Counted from the first letter of the stretch, positions 45,190-56,719 are shown. The stretch: DNA of 64,000 nt from Pegea sp. RAD2-039 (GCA_034620365.1 JAQGEQ010000339.1:868001-932000), one strand, 5' to 3'. The notes: generated by a model from the sequence alone, not told the origin. Numbers and translations: made by a program.

Positions 45190-48100
45190 TTTTATGATAG
45201 TATTTGAATGAAATTTTTATTTAAAGTATTAATTACAAGTAGCTGGAAAAATTAGAAGTTTTGTCAATAAAGTAAATTATTTTAATTATTATATAATTTA
45301 TAAATATCAAAAACACCTAAGTTTTTTAAAGATAAGGAAAAATTAAGGACATTTATATTCTCAAACTTTTAAAAGTTAACTATTATTGTATTGAAAGTAT
45401 AAAATTGACATTTTGTTTTTTTCAATGCAGTTTTTAGTCACATAAATTTTAAAAATTAACTTTTATTTTATTACCATTCTTATTAAATCTTCTAGATTTT
45501 GCAATTAAAGTTAAAGTTTTTATCAAAATAGTTTATGAATAATTATAAAATATATAAATTAATGATATAAAAACGACTTCAAAATAACTTAATCAAAAAA
45601 CGAATTTAACTGATAATAAATTCATTCTTTTATATATCAAAGGCTTTTTATATAATAGCAGATATTTTATAACTACTAAATAAACGTTCACTAAACAATC
45701 CCCCCAAAAAATCGTAATTTGGATAAATGTCTTAAGTTATTTCAGAGAAATTGTAATTTTTTGAAAACCCAAAAATTAGATTTTAAATAAAAATTGTTTT
45801 CTTCTGAAGATGGTTTTATATTTTTACTGATCTTTGTTAACCAAAACAGCAGATACTTCATATATACTTCTTTTTTGTCTGTGCATGACTCTATTTACCC
45901 ATTATGATTATCTGTTAGCAAAATTAACAAAATCAAAAGTTAATAAAATAAGAAGTTTTTAAAACGATAATAACATTATTAAGGACTTAGAAATACATGA
46001 ATTTTGTAAATAGAATCAAATAGTTTAAGTACAACTTAAAGTTTATAGTTTTTTAATAAAAAGTGTTAAGTAAAGCATAATTGTACCGCAAAATAGGCAG
46101 TTTTCATTCTAACGTAACAACATTAGTATTCACAGCTGTGGTTTGGACAATAGAAAAGAAAACAGGGAGCTTGAATTGCATTTAAAACGACTTAAAGACA
46201 AAAAAATCAGTTACAAACCAATCTGGAATTTCAAACGAACTAGATGTCTGATTTTTGAATAGAGTGGAAAAAACTTTTTTAGTAATCTTTTCATTATGGC
46301 TGATAGTATAAGGTTCATATTTATATTTTTTATAAGATGTAAAATGTTAAAAATAAATAATAGATCAACTAAACTCAATTGGAAAGATTACGTGAAGAGC
46401 CATTTAGTAAAAATGATGATATTTCTATGTTTGTTTCTAATAACAATATTGATTACTACTTGATCACTTCTTCAGACTTATGTCCTAAAGTAGACAAAAA
46501 GAAAAAAAAATAAAAAAAGTTGAAAATGAAAAAAATTGAATTGTATCTGCGTATGAAAACTTTTTATTTTCATTTTTTAATTGCATCATTCTTCTTTATG
46601 ACAGAAATGCTTTTGTCCAACTTTTTTCTAAAGGTATTTAAAAAGATGATTCAAGTCCTTATAGCTCTTAGACATCAAGTTCTTTCTTAAAACTAATATT
46701 TTCAAATTTATCAAAGTTGTTTTAAACACAATTTTCGATCTAGTACTCGAAATCTTTTAAATAATCTTTCTTCTACAATTACTAAATCTTTATTCACGAA
46801 TACTGATGATGCAGACGCTTTTTATTTTTGGATTTTGTGGAAGAATTTATTCTGATTGTAAATTGTATGCAAACCTAAAAAAGTTAAATCATGATCTTGT
46901 ATTGTAGTTTTGAATAACAAAATAATCATAAACCAATCGCAGTTCATAGTCATGGACTGGACTAGAGACCAGAGGTTTTGATATGAAAATGTTCAAATAA
47001 AAGTTTCTATTTGTTGTTTGTAGACTTAGGTAAAAATGTTAAATATGAGTTTTTAAAAGAAAGATTTTTTACTATTCAAAAATGTAAAACTATGATATAA
47101 GACGTTTTTAATAAAAGGAAGTATGTTGTATGTTCTTTAAATAAACTTCTTTACAAACGATTATTCAACATCACATAGATCTATCCAAAAATATACAGAG
47201 AGCAAGACTTTTTTTACCTTACCCTTGATATATCATTATCGCATTGCTTGAAAATGGGCGAATGTGAGCTACCTCTTTCATAGGCCTATCTGGACAAACT
47301 TTGCCTAGATTTTTCAGGAAATTTTTATTCTTTTTTACATATATCACTCTATAAAATTACATAGAAAACCGAAATAGTAGCTAAACATTTTTTAAATTAT
47401 GTTGCTTTGAAGAGGCTTCTTAAAAAAAGCATATACAAGTATTAAAGTTTGTTAAATTGATTTTAACCAGTTGACAAAATTCAATCACTATCTATATTTA
47501 ATCTTCTTCTTGAAATTGCAGTTTGTAAAGTTGTTGCAATAAAGCTATGTAACTAAGAAAAACAAGTATGATGCTCAGTTTGTGTAATTCTTATGTACTT
47601 TTTCTTATGAATCACTAGTTTCTAGATTTCATGAATTTTGTAAGATCAAATTTTATTTTTATTCAGTTATTGACAATAACTGATTTTAAAACAAAATTTA
47701 AAAAACAATAATAATAAGAAAAGGTAAAGCTAATGAAATTAAAAGAATGTAGAAAAAAAATGTAGACCCCTTTAAAATACAAACTTCTATGTTATATATA
47801 ATTAATTGTTACAAATTACTATATATTAAAAGTTAACAATTAAAAATTACTTTATCAACTGAATGAAATAAATGATACTGAAATTACTGTTTGATAAAAG
47901 AATCAATAGAGAAACAATTCCCTGTATAAATAATCCATTAAAATTGTTGTGAAGAGTGATAATAAAGGTTATTAAAATCACTAAAGTTATATAGCAAAAA
48001 TTATGACTATTTTATCGTAAACCTTTTAAACTTTAAATAATGATGACTTTTTCAGTTTTACAAGAAATATTTAAGAGTGGCATACTTTTTGAGAAACAGC

Positions 48101-49466
48101 AAAACCTATGAGTTTGAATGTTAGCAAAAATCTAAGCCACCGAAAATTTGCTAACTACTTTCATAGGCTTGTCCGGACAGATTTCAATTTCTTATAAAAG
48201 CGGCTTACTCATTATTTCCTTCTTTTTATATCATTCTTGATTCGAATCTGTAATTTTCACACTTCTTATCGATACTGTTTCAGTGGAGTAGTTGTAATGT
48301 TATATTTTTAGAAGTTATTATTTTGTTGAAAAATAAAGAATATAAAATAAAGCATGATTATGCATTTTTAAACTTTATTCTATACTATTATAAATGTTTT
48401 TTATCTTTACAACTTTTTTTACTTAAAATTGTCAGTACAATTTTCTTAAAAGTTCTATATTTTTAAACTTTAAATCTAAAAAAGGCTTTTACTATATATT
48501 TTTTATAGTTTTAAATATTTGTTTGATTAAAATTTAACATATTTAAAAAGTCAATATGTCGTACTTCAAAAGCTTCTTTATCTGGCTTAGTTTTTGGTAG
48601 ACATTTTCTATCTTGAGTCTTATAGCTAAGCTGCTTCTTTTGTTCTTATAGTCCGAAAAGCAGGTTCTAAATTGAAGGATAAAATTTCTCTTTATTTTAA
48701 TTTCATACTGATTGCTAAGCTTCATAAGATGTTTTAACATAACTTTGTAAAAAGAATAGTGAACATTTTTAGGTTGGTTATAAATATCTATTTAACAATT
48801 TTTTTTAATTTTACTTCTAATGTGTGATACTGAATATATTTTATAATAAAAAATCCTTTTAAAATTTTACTTTTTGTATTTTTCAAATAAACAGCAGCGG
48901 CCTGCCTGCGACGGCCAAATACATGGCTAGATTTTTCCTATTTTCAAGTTTAAGTTATTTATACGTTAGCTTCTTATTGAATTATCGTTATTTGTATAAT
49001 TTTTTCATTTAATGTATTAAAAAACCAGTTTTAAGCAATTATGCTTTTATATTACAGATTAGTATTTATAATATTCTATTGTATTTTCTGTGTTTTTAAA
49101 GGATTATTATTTTTTAATGAATTTCAGAATATACTTAAAATTTATTTTAAATTAAGAATAAATAGATCATTTCAAAGTTTTTTTTCAAATAGTTTAGAAA
49201 CCAACTTTTATATCTTAATTCTAGAGTAAAATAAAACTTCTAAGTATAAACTTAGTTTTATTCGATAATTTTGAATATAAAGTACTTGATAGATTTAATA
49301 TAAAAACTTTGTAAATAAATTTTTAGTAAACTTATTCTTGAAAATCAGAATTCTAGCTTTGGAATTTGATTTTACTGGAAACAAAGTTTTTATAAGTAAT
49401 CTTTTCAATTACAGATTGGTTTCAACATCTTAAACTCATTTTGTATACTTCTTTAAAAAGTTTACT
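45190..49466. other. Intergenic AT-rich region, no gene
   Basis: More than 4 kb without an exon I can support. Poly-A/T runs and short open stretches only (for example 46377-46513, ending in a Lys run). A GC-rich palindromic scrap (GCGGCCTGCCTGCGACGGCC, 48897-48916) is reminiscent of one at 40166-40190 and one at 58320-58345, perhaps ends of an old element. Confidence 0.45.
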
Positions 49467-52286
49467 ATGGAGTCATCTTTCTTTATTCATCAGAATTGCA
49501 ATGTAAGTAAATCATAATTATAGTATATAGTTTACTTAAAATTATGTATAAGTAAAAATATTTAAGTTTAAATTAAATTTTTAGCATAATTTTTATAATT
49601 AATACAAATTTATGTTATAATTATTTAGTAAATTTATTATTCTGCACTTCTATTGGAGTTTATATTTTACTATATTTCTAGCAATATGTGAGATATTATA
49701 GACCATCTCCAAAATTGCTATTAATTTTACATTTAGCTGGATCTGAGCTTCAAATTTACAATGAGCAACAAGTAAGATATTATTTTCATGGATTTTATTC
49801 AAGTGTTGAATATTTGTTAAATATTTAGTAATATGTTTAAAATTTGTTTTCAAATTCAATTTCTTGTCTTTGATAACTTTACATTTTTAGATTATTTACC
49901 TGTTGAAGAAATATATGTTTGAAAATGGAATGATGAAAAGTAGAGATGCAACTAAAGCAACTAATCTCAATGATAAGATGAAGATGCTTCTAGATACAGA
50001 TCTGACAACTTTTCCTATTGAAGAGTAAATATTTTTTTATATAATTTTTAAAGCTTAAAAGTTCTTTCTTTTAAAGCATTTATTTCTTTTGACTTCTTAG
50101 AGATCTTTTTGATGACATTAGTGCCAGTGTAACACTGCTTGATGAAAAAGAAGTTGATGCTATTCTGAAACCTCCTCCAGAAAATCAGGTAAAAATTTCA
50201 ACAATTTTAGTAAAATCTCATTAAAAATATATCTTTTTATTCTAACAACTCTGGCAAAAAAATGAAAACCCTAATTTTGATGATTTTAACTTGCAGTTTT
50301 TCTCTAAATTTCATCCACAGTTTGAAAAATGATCTACAAATTTAGAAACAGTTTTATTTAGCACTCCAAATTACTTATACAAGTTTGCCCAGCTTAAGTT
50401 TTAGAATCTTACATCCAATTATGAAAAAAACAAAAATAATAAAATTCAATTAGCTCATTACAAACATAAAATAGGTAAAATATAAATTGTTACAATTAGT
50501 TTTTAAATCGAGAGTGTAAGTTTTATTTTATTGATGTTTAGAGATTCGGTGAGACATCAACTTCACAATTTAAAGATACAATTAGGATACAATAAAGGAT
50601 TAGCAAAAATAGAACGCAATTTTCTTAAATGCCAATCATTGCTAATGTTATACTGAACATCAATTTTCAGTTTAACATAGCATTAGTAATGATGCATTTC
50701 AATTACAGCTGGATACTATAGAGCAATAGCTCTTAAAAAGTAAGTTTAGTCTTTTATCCGTTTTTATTTCCATAAATCGAAGTTTGAAGTGAACAGAGAA
50801 GTATTTGGATATTCAGCTCGTCATTTATGACACCCAACAAATATTTTTGGATTTTTTTTGCTCTTTTTCTTCATAAATCTTTTATCTTCTTGCTTGTATG
50901 AGGAAGCTAGTTAAACTTCATCATCTCATTAGCTTCATTTTTCTTTTATTATTGATTTATAGAATGACGGTTGTGATGACATGAGCGACTGCCAATATGA
51001 ACAATTGATTGAAAGTATAACTTCAAAATTAAGTGATTGGTTAGTTGAAGATTCCGTCACAGAAACTGTAAATCAGGTTGTGGATTTGACAATTAGTTTT
51101 ATGAAAAATTCAATAAGTCGAAATGTAACTACAACTAAAATTGGTGCCCCAAAAGCCCCAGTAACCTCGCCACGTGAAAGATTGGCCATCAGTATGCGCA
51201 GATCTATTGACAAGATTTTGGAAAACGTCACAACAAACTCATCTGTTGATCTCGATGATTTGGTTGAAGTCTTAGAAGAAATCATTGTTTCAAATGATAT
51301 ATTTAAAAAAAGTTCTTATAAAACTCGTCGACGCGATTTGAAAAGTACAACGGAAATGCAAATAAATTTGTTCTTGAAACAATCTTGGAGCAAAAATATC
51401 CGACAAGTAGTAGTGGAAGCAGTGAAAGATGGTGTGGTGGGTTTACTACTTCAACATCATATCTGTTGTCATTAAACTGAACTTTTCACAGGATCACGAA
51501 TATTGTAGAAATTATGGATTCAAGCCAAAGATGAATTTAATCTACTCATCTTGCAGACAAGTTAAAGAAGATGATAAAACGGATAGTTCATCTTCAGATT
51601 ACGACTCCGATTCGGAAGATGGCGTTGATACGGTCAGATCACTTTCTATTTTTAGCTAAAAATAAAAGTTTTAATTTTCTTTACAGGCTGACTCTAAGGT
51701 ATCCGAACTAAATTCAAAGATTAAATCCGAAAATTCTGATGATCTGAACGTCTTAACAGATGATTCTGATACTATAAAGTATCCTATTCCTTTAAGACGC
51801 TATTTGACGAAGAGAAATTACGAAGGATCAATAAAAAGATCTTTAGAAAGTTTGAATCCGTCAAGCTCTTCTTCAAGTGGATTCTCATCAATGAGTGAAT
51901 CTTCCATCGAATCTTCAATCGAATCTTCTAGCAGATGTTCATCTTCAGGAGATTCTTTTATTGATCTTTCATCTAAACAAAACCTAATCAATTCGAGGCC
52001 TTCAAAAACAAAATATTTATCAAAAAAGTTTAGATTAAGCCGTGAAGATGAAGATATTCTAAAGAAGACTCACCTTGGCTCTAATCCGACGGCTGAAACA
52101 GAAACTTTGATCTGTAACTTATGTAATACTCATCAGATGAATGCTGTATTAGTTCATGGCTTGAGTGGTCATCAGTACGCTTGCTTCGAGTGTTCCCAGA
52201 TCTTATATGATCGACAAAAGCCATGTCCTTTGTGCCGAAGACCTATTTTGCTGGTCATCAAAACTTTTAATCATTTACTGACCTAG
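49467..52286 (+). CDS. MDM2: MDM2/MDM4-type p53 regulator, RING E3 ligase homologue
   Basis: Seven exons: 49467-49502, 49682-49771, 49891-50024, 50101-50188, 50963-51436, 51492-51632, 51687-52286. Total 1563 nt, 520 residues (human MDM2 491), in phase. The N-terminus (YYRPSPKLLLILHLAGSELQ, IIYLLKKYMFENGMM, TFPIEEDLFDDI) corresponds to the SWIB/p53-binding domain. The C-terminus is an MDM-type RING, LICNLC...VHGLSGHQYACFEC...CPLCRRPI, with Cys464/467, His478/483, Cys487/490 and Cys501/504. The tail LVIKTFNHLLT is four residues longer than the invariant MDM2 end. The central part (about 117-274) is predicted helical, not the acidic/RanBP2 zinc-finger region of vertebrates. No CxxC pair for that zinc finger is visible. 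A Ser-rich stretch with poly-Ser runs (about 365-405) precedes the RING. Whether it is active (MDM2-like) or not (MDM4-like) cannot be told. Confidence 0.88.
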
Positions 52287-53691
52287 AAAATCAGTTGTAT
52301 GGAAGAGTGCAGGTGGGAAGATTGAAGTGGAAAGATTAGAGGTGAAAGAAGAACGTGGTGGTTTGTAAGAGGGGCTTAGAAGAGAGTCCAAAGAAGACTA
52401 AAAGTCTTAAGTGTAACTGAAGCGCTTGAAACTTGATGAAAAGTTTTATAAAAAAGAACAATTTCAGTAAAATTTTCTTTAATCCAGAAAACTTGAAACT
52501 GTCAAACTGGGTTAATTGCCACTTCTTTAGATTAAGTTGAAGATCAACTATATTGCTAATTTCTTTTTTTTTAACTCTTTTTGTCTAATAATTATCATTT
52601 TTAATCTTATGTTTCGATAAAAAATTGTTTTTGATTGTAAGTAGCTTCTCCAATAACCTCGCCTGCAAATATCGAATAAATGAAAGTTTTTTTTAACAGT
52701 TATCGATTTATTCAATAAATCGATGGTTTAGATGTCTGATAGTCGATCTTTCATCGACATCTATCTTCATCTTTTTGGATTTATATCAGGATCCGTAGAC
52801 GTCTGAAGTAAAAAACTTGTCACAGTCCCCAAAGTCGCCGCTTGCGGATGTCAACGTAGGCAAAAGGTCGACAAGGAAGGGGAAGGAGGTGATGCCGACC
52901 AATTCCTTGAGGAGCCATTTACTGTTCTTTCTTTGGGTACTGGGGCAATAAAAACAAAAAGGTCAACATCATGGAGAAACGAGGGTAATCACGAACGAAA
53001 AGGGTGGTAGGGTTATGGAGGAAAAACCTTCCAGACTGTTCTCAGATATCTGGTTGTTATAATTGTGGAGAGAAACGAATTTGATGAATTATTTAAAACT
53101 AAAAAATGTGACCCAAAAGAGTTCATTGTGACATAGAAGAGATATTTAAATAATTTTTTATAAATATATATCTTGTTGCTGTCATAAAATAATACAAAGC
53201 AATCAGATTCTACTGACGTGAAAACACGCGGGATTATAAAAAGAGATGCAACCAATCACAGAATGAATGTATAAAAGTAACGTGCAAGGTGGCGCGCTTG
53301 TAACGTAGGTTACTAAAGTTCAAGAAACGCGATTAGTAAATAGAGCTTTGTAGAAAGTATTTTTTATATAAATCCGATTAAATGCAATTACAAAATCCAA
53401 CATCTATTGCTGATTAATTAGAAGTAATGAGGTCACACTAGTACATGTGGTCCGGCCTTTAACATATTTGAAGTGAACAAATATGGTTTCTTATCTTTAT
53501 GGAGTTTAATTTTAAATATAAAAAGTAGTTCAGAGTTGCAAGTTTATAGTACACAAACTAAATAAGTTACAAAAGTACAGGAAGTTTCCGTGTCTGTAAA
53601 TTTTAGTGTGGTTGTTGATGCTAATTTTGACTACCGATAATTATGTTGAAGTAAAATATCTAAAAGTTCGTCACGCTGACAAGCAAGTAGC
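52287..53691. other. MDM2 3' flank and a GC-richer, possibly LTR-derived block
   Basis: After the MDM2 3'UTR, 52780-53420 is clearly richer in G+C than its surroundings. It contains two TATA-like sites (ATTATAAAAAG about 53233, TGTATAAAAG about 53269). It starts near TGTCACAGTCCC (52818) and could end at CCAACA (about 53402), which would fit a solo LTR or a promoter. No target-site duplication was found. No coding region. Confidence 0.35.
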
Positions 53692-53796
53692 AAAATGAGG
53701 AACGCTTCACGATTTTTCGTGTCATCCTTGCGCAGGGGCCATGCTAATCTTCCCTTTATCGTTCCAATTTTAGTATATGTACCCGAATCACCATAC
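53692..53796 (-). pseudogene. U6 snRNA pseudogene (U6-a)
   Basis: Minus strand. The body matches U6 from ACATATACTAAAATTGGAAC to the 3' end, but the ACAGAGA box is changed (GATAAAGGGAAG). The 5' stem-loop is rewritten (GTATGGTGATTCGGGTAC instead of GTACTTGCTTCGGCAGTAC), and position 81 of the body shows CACGAAAAATC. No TATA or PSE lies upstream. Its 3' flank (about 53641-53691) matches that of U6-c, so it is a broken remnant of another array unit. Confidence 0.85.
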
Positions 53797-54194
53797 TAAA
53801 TAGGAGATACTTTTAATTTGAGTTTTAATTAAAATCTAGTTGATCATATAGTGTAAGTATAAAGATATATTTAAAATTTGCTAAAAGTAATATTAAGAAA
53901 ACTCAGAAACCAGCCGATAATAGCAGCCAGAGGTCTCAGAAGATCCTGGAAGAAAACCAAGTTTCTAAAGGATTTGGTCATCAACTTTTGGCTCCTTTTT
54001 TGTTTCTGGAGTACCCATGAATCTCCAGATATTGATCTTCTGGTTAGTTTTGTTTAGAACCTGAGGATTGGATAAACATTGCTGATATTTTTCTGTGCGT
54101 CGGTCCGCCGCATCACTAGATCTCTTTTCATTTTATTTAGAGTAACTGGCATTTCTTAGTTTTTCTGATCCTCATCATTGACCAGTCGAAAAAG

Positions 54195-54305
54195 GACTTC
54201 TTACTCGGGTCTTTTATGCACTTTTCTTTGTCGCAAGTTAGTTAAACTCAGGACAATTCGCGAGCTAGGCGGCGGGCGTAATAATCGCTACACTACTGCG
54301 ACAAG
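54195..54305 (-). mobile_element. tRNA-derived SINE, copy C
   Basis: Minus strand head GCAGTAGTGTAGCGATTATT resembles tRNA-Val. The body TTGCGACAAAGAAAAGTGCA and AAAAGACCCGAGTAAGAAG matches copies A and B. It sits just outside the left arm of the snRNA inverted repeat. Confidence 0.6.
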
Positions 54306-54482
54306 TAAAGCAGATCTCGACTTGAAAAAAATCTGCTAAACGTCCGTCAAATATTTTGTCAAATCATTTGCAAATGAATTTTTTCGGCTCGAATATTAAT
54401 TAAAAAGTTCTATATAAAAAGAAAAAGTGACAAAAATTATTGAATCATATAAAAAATTTTGTCTCACTGATTTCGGTCGCCC

Positions 54483-54514
54483 ACAAACACTAAGCTTTCC
54501 ATCGTGGCTATATA
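54483..54514 (+). promoter_or_regulatory. U2-a promoter: PSE-like and TATA-like elements
   Basis: PSE-like ACAAACACTAAGCTTT at 54483-54498 (-55 to -40) and TATATA at 54509-54514 (-29 to -24), separated by 10 bp. The same elements precede U2-b and U2-c. Confidence 0.7.
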
Positions 54515-54537
54515 CTCGCAGAAAGCCACCAATCGTT

Positions 54538-54727
54538 ATCGCTTCTCGGCTCTTTGAGCTAAGATCAAGTGTAGTATCTGTTCTTCTCAGTTTCAAACCT
54601 GAGAGGTAGGCCACTGGCCTACTCCAATGTTTGACTGAGTTTTTGGAATGGGATCAGCACGGAGAGCTTGCTCACCTCTGATCATGGGTCGGCCCGGTAT
54701 TGCAGTACCTCCGGGAACGGCCCACCA
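54538..54727 (+). ncRNA. U2: U2 snRNA gene (U2-a)
   Basis: Full-length U2, about 190 nt. The 5' end ATCGCTTCTCGGC and the branch-point recognition segment AAGTGTAGTATCTGTTCT are canonical. An Sm-site region GAGTTTTTGGAA follows stem II. The 3' stem-loop IV GGTATTGCAGTACCTCCGGG is the U2A'/U2B'' binding element. U2 pairs with the intron branch site in the spliceosome. It has its own PSE/TATA promoter and a 3' hairpin at 54728-54746. ORF-like reading on its opposite strand is an artefact. Confidence 0.96.
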
Positions 54728-54746
54728 CACTCTCCATTGGGGAGTG
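54728..54746 (+). terminator. Hairpin directly after U2-a
   Basis: CACTCTCC-ATT-GGGGAGTG can fold into an 8-bp stem (one G-T pair) with a 3-nt loop immediately after the mature U2 end. It recurs at U2-b (57797-57815, perfect) and U2-c (61070-61088, one mismatch). Probably a 3'-end processing signal; function inferred. Confidence 0.5.
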
Positions 54747-55514
54747 ATCTTTTGCCAAAATGTTTTCCTCTTACAATAGAGTTAATGTCAAGATGTAGTA
54801 CTTCTTTCGAACATTTGCTAATACAGAGCTGCTGGCATCTAATTTCAGTAATTTTAATTAACCCAAATTATATTAAATTTGTTGCAAAGTCTTTTTAGAA
54901 TGATTCAATAATTAGAATTTAAAGCAAAACTACAATTTTTATGAAATTATTCTATTTGTTTTGAAGTATTTATCTAAATTTCAAATTCTTAAAAAAAAAT
55001 ATTTTTGTTTAAAACTTTCATTGGAAAATGAATTTTAATCAATAATTTCATTTTATTACAAATATTCTTCAGTAAATTATTTTTATTCAAATATTCATCA
55101 TCTGTTGTTTCTAACAAAAATATTATTATGTTGATAACATCTCTTAGAAAACAAACTTTTATATTATTCTTTGAATATCACTATAAAATAATATAAATAT
55201 TTTTATGTGAAAAATAAAGAAAAATTATGATTTAATAGATAAAACATATTATGACAATATTTTTCAATTATTATTCAAAATTTAGTAAAATTTCACCAAA
55301 GATCTTTTATGAACTAAATCTAAAAATCAATTCAATCGCTGTCGTCTGTAGTTCGTCTGATATAGTGACATCAATAACCGAACAAAGATAAAATCGATGA
55401 GTAAATTAACGAGAATCTTTGATTCGATTTTTCAGTCAATCTTAAAAACTTGAATTGTGTTTGCTGACTTGTTCTACTGACAATGTAAAAAGAAATTTGA
55501 TCAGTTCTATAAAA

Positions 55515-55558
55515 GACGTCCTAACAAACACTAAACTTTTTTTAATCTGTTGTATATA
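55515..55558 (+). promoter_or_regulatory. U6-b promoter: GACGTC, PSE-like and TATA elements
   Basis: GACGTC at 55515-55520, PSE-like ACAAACACTAAACTTT at 55524-55539 (-61 to -46), TATATA at 55553-55558 (-32 to -27). The gap is 13 bp, 3 bp more than at U2 and U5 genes. Confidence 0.7.
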
Positions 55559-55584
55559 GAAACAGAGTCATTCAGTTCATTGAT

Positions 55585-55601
55585 TTACTTGCTTCGGCAG
55601 T

Positions 55602-55641
<40 letters not shown>

Positions 55642-55690
55642 GGCCCCTGCGCAAGGATGACACGCAAAATCGTGAAGCGTTCCTCATTTT
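55585..55690 (+). ncRNA. U6: U6 snRNA gene (U6-b)
   Basis: Full-length U6, about 106 nt. TTGCTTCGGCAGTACATATA leads into ACTAAAATTGGAACGATACA with the ACAGAGA box. AGATTAGCATGGCCCCTGCG (AGC triad region) follows, then GCAAGGATGACACGCAAAAT and a TTTT Pol III stop. U6 forms the catalytic core of the spliceosome and binds LSm2-8 at its U-rich end. The first base is T where U6-c has G, which weakens the 5' stem by one pair. It is Pol III type with an external TATA promoter. Confidence 0.95.
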
Positions 55691-56195
55691 GCTACTTGCT
55701 TCTCAGCGTGACGAACGTTTAGATATTTTAATGTAAATCACGTGATTTGAAACCAACATAAAACACAAATAAGAAAAAGCAGTCAGATCAATTTCAGTTG
55801 TAAGTATCTTCAATTGAGACACATTTTGAAGAAATTTCATCTCATCTACACATTTAGCGCAGAGTGACCGAGAGTTCTTGAAAGATGTCGGATTGTAATA
55901 GCGTGATGCACCTTCTACAAAATACAATAAATTTAATATTATTTTTCAAATTATATCTTTTTTACATAAATTTAATTTCTAATAATGAGCAGCATAAGTA
56001 GTTGTTATTACTAATGAATACAGATTTTGTAGAATCGTAAAGGTCTTTAGAGTAAAAAAACAAAGAAACAATTTGAGTAATTAGAAGTATTTAACATTTC
56101 AATTTAAGAATTAACAAATTTTACAACTCATTTTTAGCTTTTAAACATTATTTATATAAAAGTGTCGAGACTAAATGAGTTTATTGGAAAAGGTA

Positions 56196-56242
56196 TGACG
56201 TCATCACCCACAAATCTCAAACTTATAAAGGTGCTTATATAT
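56196..56242 (+). promoter_or_regulatory. U5-a promoter: CRE-like, PSE-like and TATA elements
   Basis: Palindrome TGACGTCA at 56196-56203, PSE-like ACAAATCTCAAACTTA at 56210-56225 (-53 to -38; 11 of 16 as in U6), TATATAT at 56236-56242. The gap is 10 bp. The same set precedes U5-b and U5-c. Confidence 0.65.
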
Positions 56243-56262
56243 GGATGAAGTTACATTGGAAG

Positions 56263-56388
56263 ATACTCTGGCCTCAGTTCAGTTCACGAATGAATCTTTC
56301 GCCTTTTACTAAAGATTTCCGTGGATTGGGGCAAAACAATGAGTCTTGATTAGTTTTTGCTTGACCTGTAGCTATTCGGCGCGGGTCT
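56263..56388 (+). ncRNA. U5: U5 snRNA gene (U5-a)
   Basis: About 126 nt. ATACTCTGG 5' end; the invariant loop 1 is present in TTTCGCCTTTTACTAAAGAT, followed by TTCCGTGG. A TTAGTTTTTGCTTG Sm site comes next, then a 3' stem GACCTGTAGC...GCGGGTC. U5 loop 1 holds both exons during splicing. It is the third gene of the left array arm, 572 bp after U6-b. Confidence 0.95.
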
Positions 56389-56719
56389 TCTTTTCTCAAA
56401 TATTATGATAAATATATAGATTTGAAAAAGTTTATATTTAAGGAATTACTTTTTCAAGTATAATCGAAATGCTTTTTTACCATTATTCAACTTTTATATT
56501 TCTTCAGTAACATTTCTTACTTGTTTCTTATATTTGTTTAATTTAGTACAAAACCATATTTTTTCAAATTCGCTTTTAACTTAGTAAATAATATTTTCAG
56601 ATCAGTTTGTTTTTATATGTTTTTGTTTGAAACTGACAAGCCCCTAAACCTCGAACAGTTTTAATATTAACTCGACCAACTCTTATCTGATTGTGCTTAT
56701 TCCAAGCCGGCTTTATTTA

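Larger units (their letters stand above)
54375..56475 (+). repeat. Left arm of the snRNA inverted repeat (U2-U6-U5)
   Basis: Homologous in reverse complement to 59335-61435, including the non-genic spacers. The U6-to-U5 distance is 572 bp in both arms and the U2-to-U6 distance 857 vs 868 bp. Boundaries were set where similarity fades: AAAAAGTTCTATATAAAAAG on the U2 side, ACTTTTTCAAGTATAATCGAA on the U5 side. The U5 side shows a second, longer similarity to the unit at 63.2-63.6 kb (up to about 56710). Confidence 0.85.

Noticed and set aside
51073-51285. Minus-strand ORF
   Set aside because: Shadow of the large MDM2 exon.
53013-53255. 80-codon minus-strand ORF
   Set aside because: Spans the possible LTR/promoter block with TATA sites; no recognisable protein.
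54396-54614. ORFs of 60-73 codons on both strands repeated at 54.4, 57.9 and 61.2 kb (for example MAYLSGLKLRRTDTTLDLSS)
   Set aside because: They are sense and antisense readings of U2 snRNA genes and their promoters; conservation is due to the RNA.
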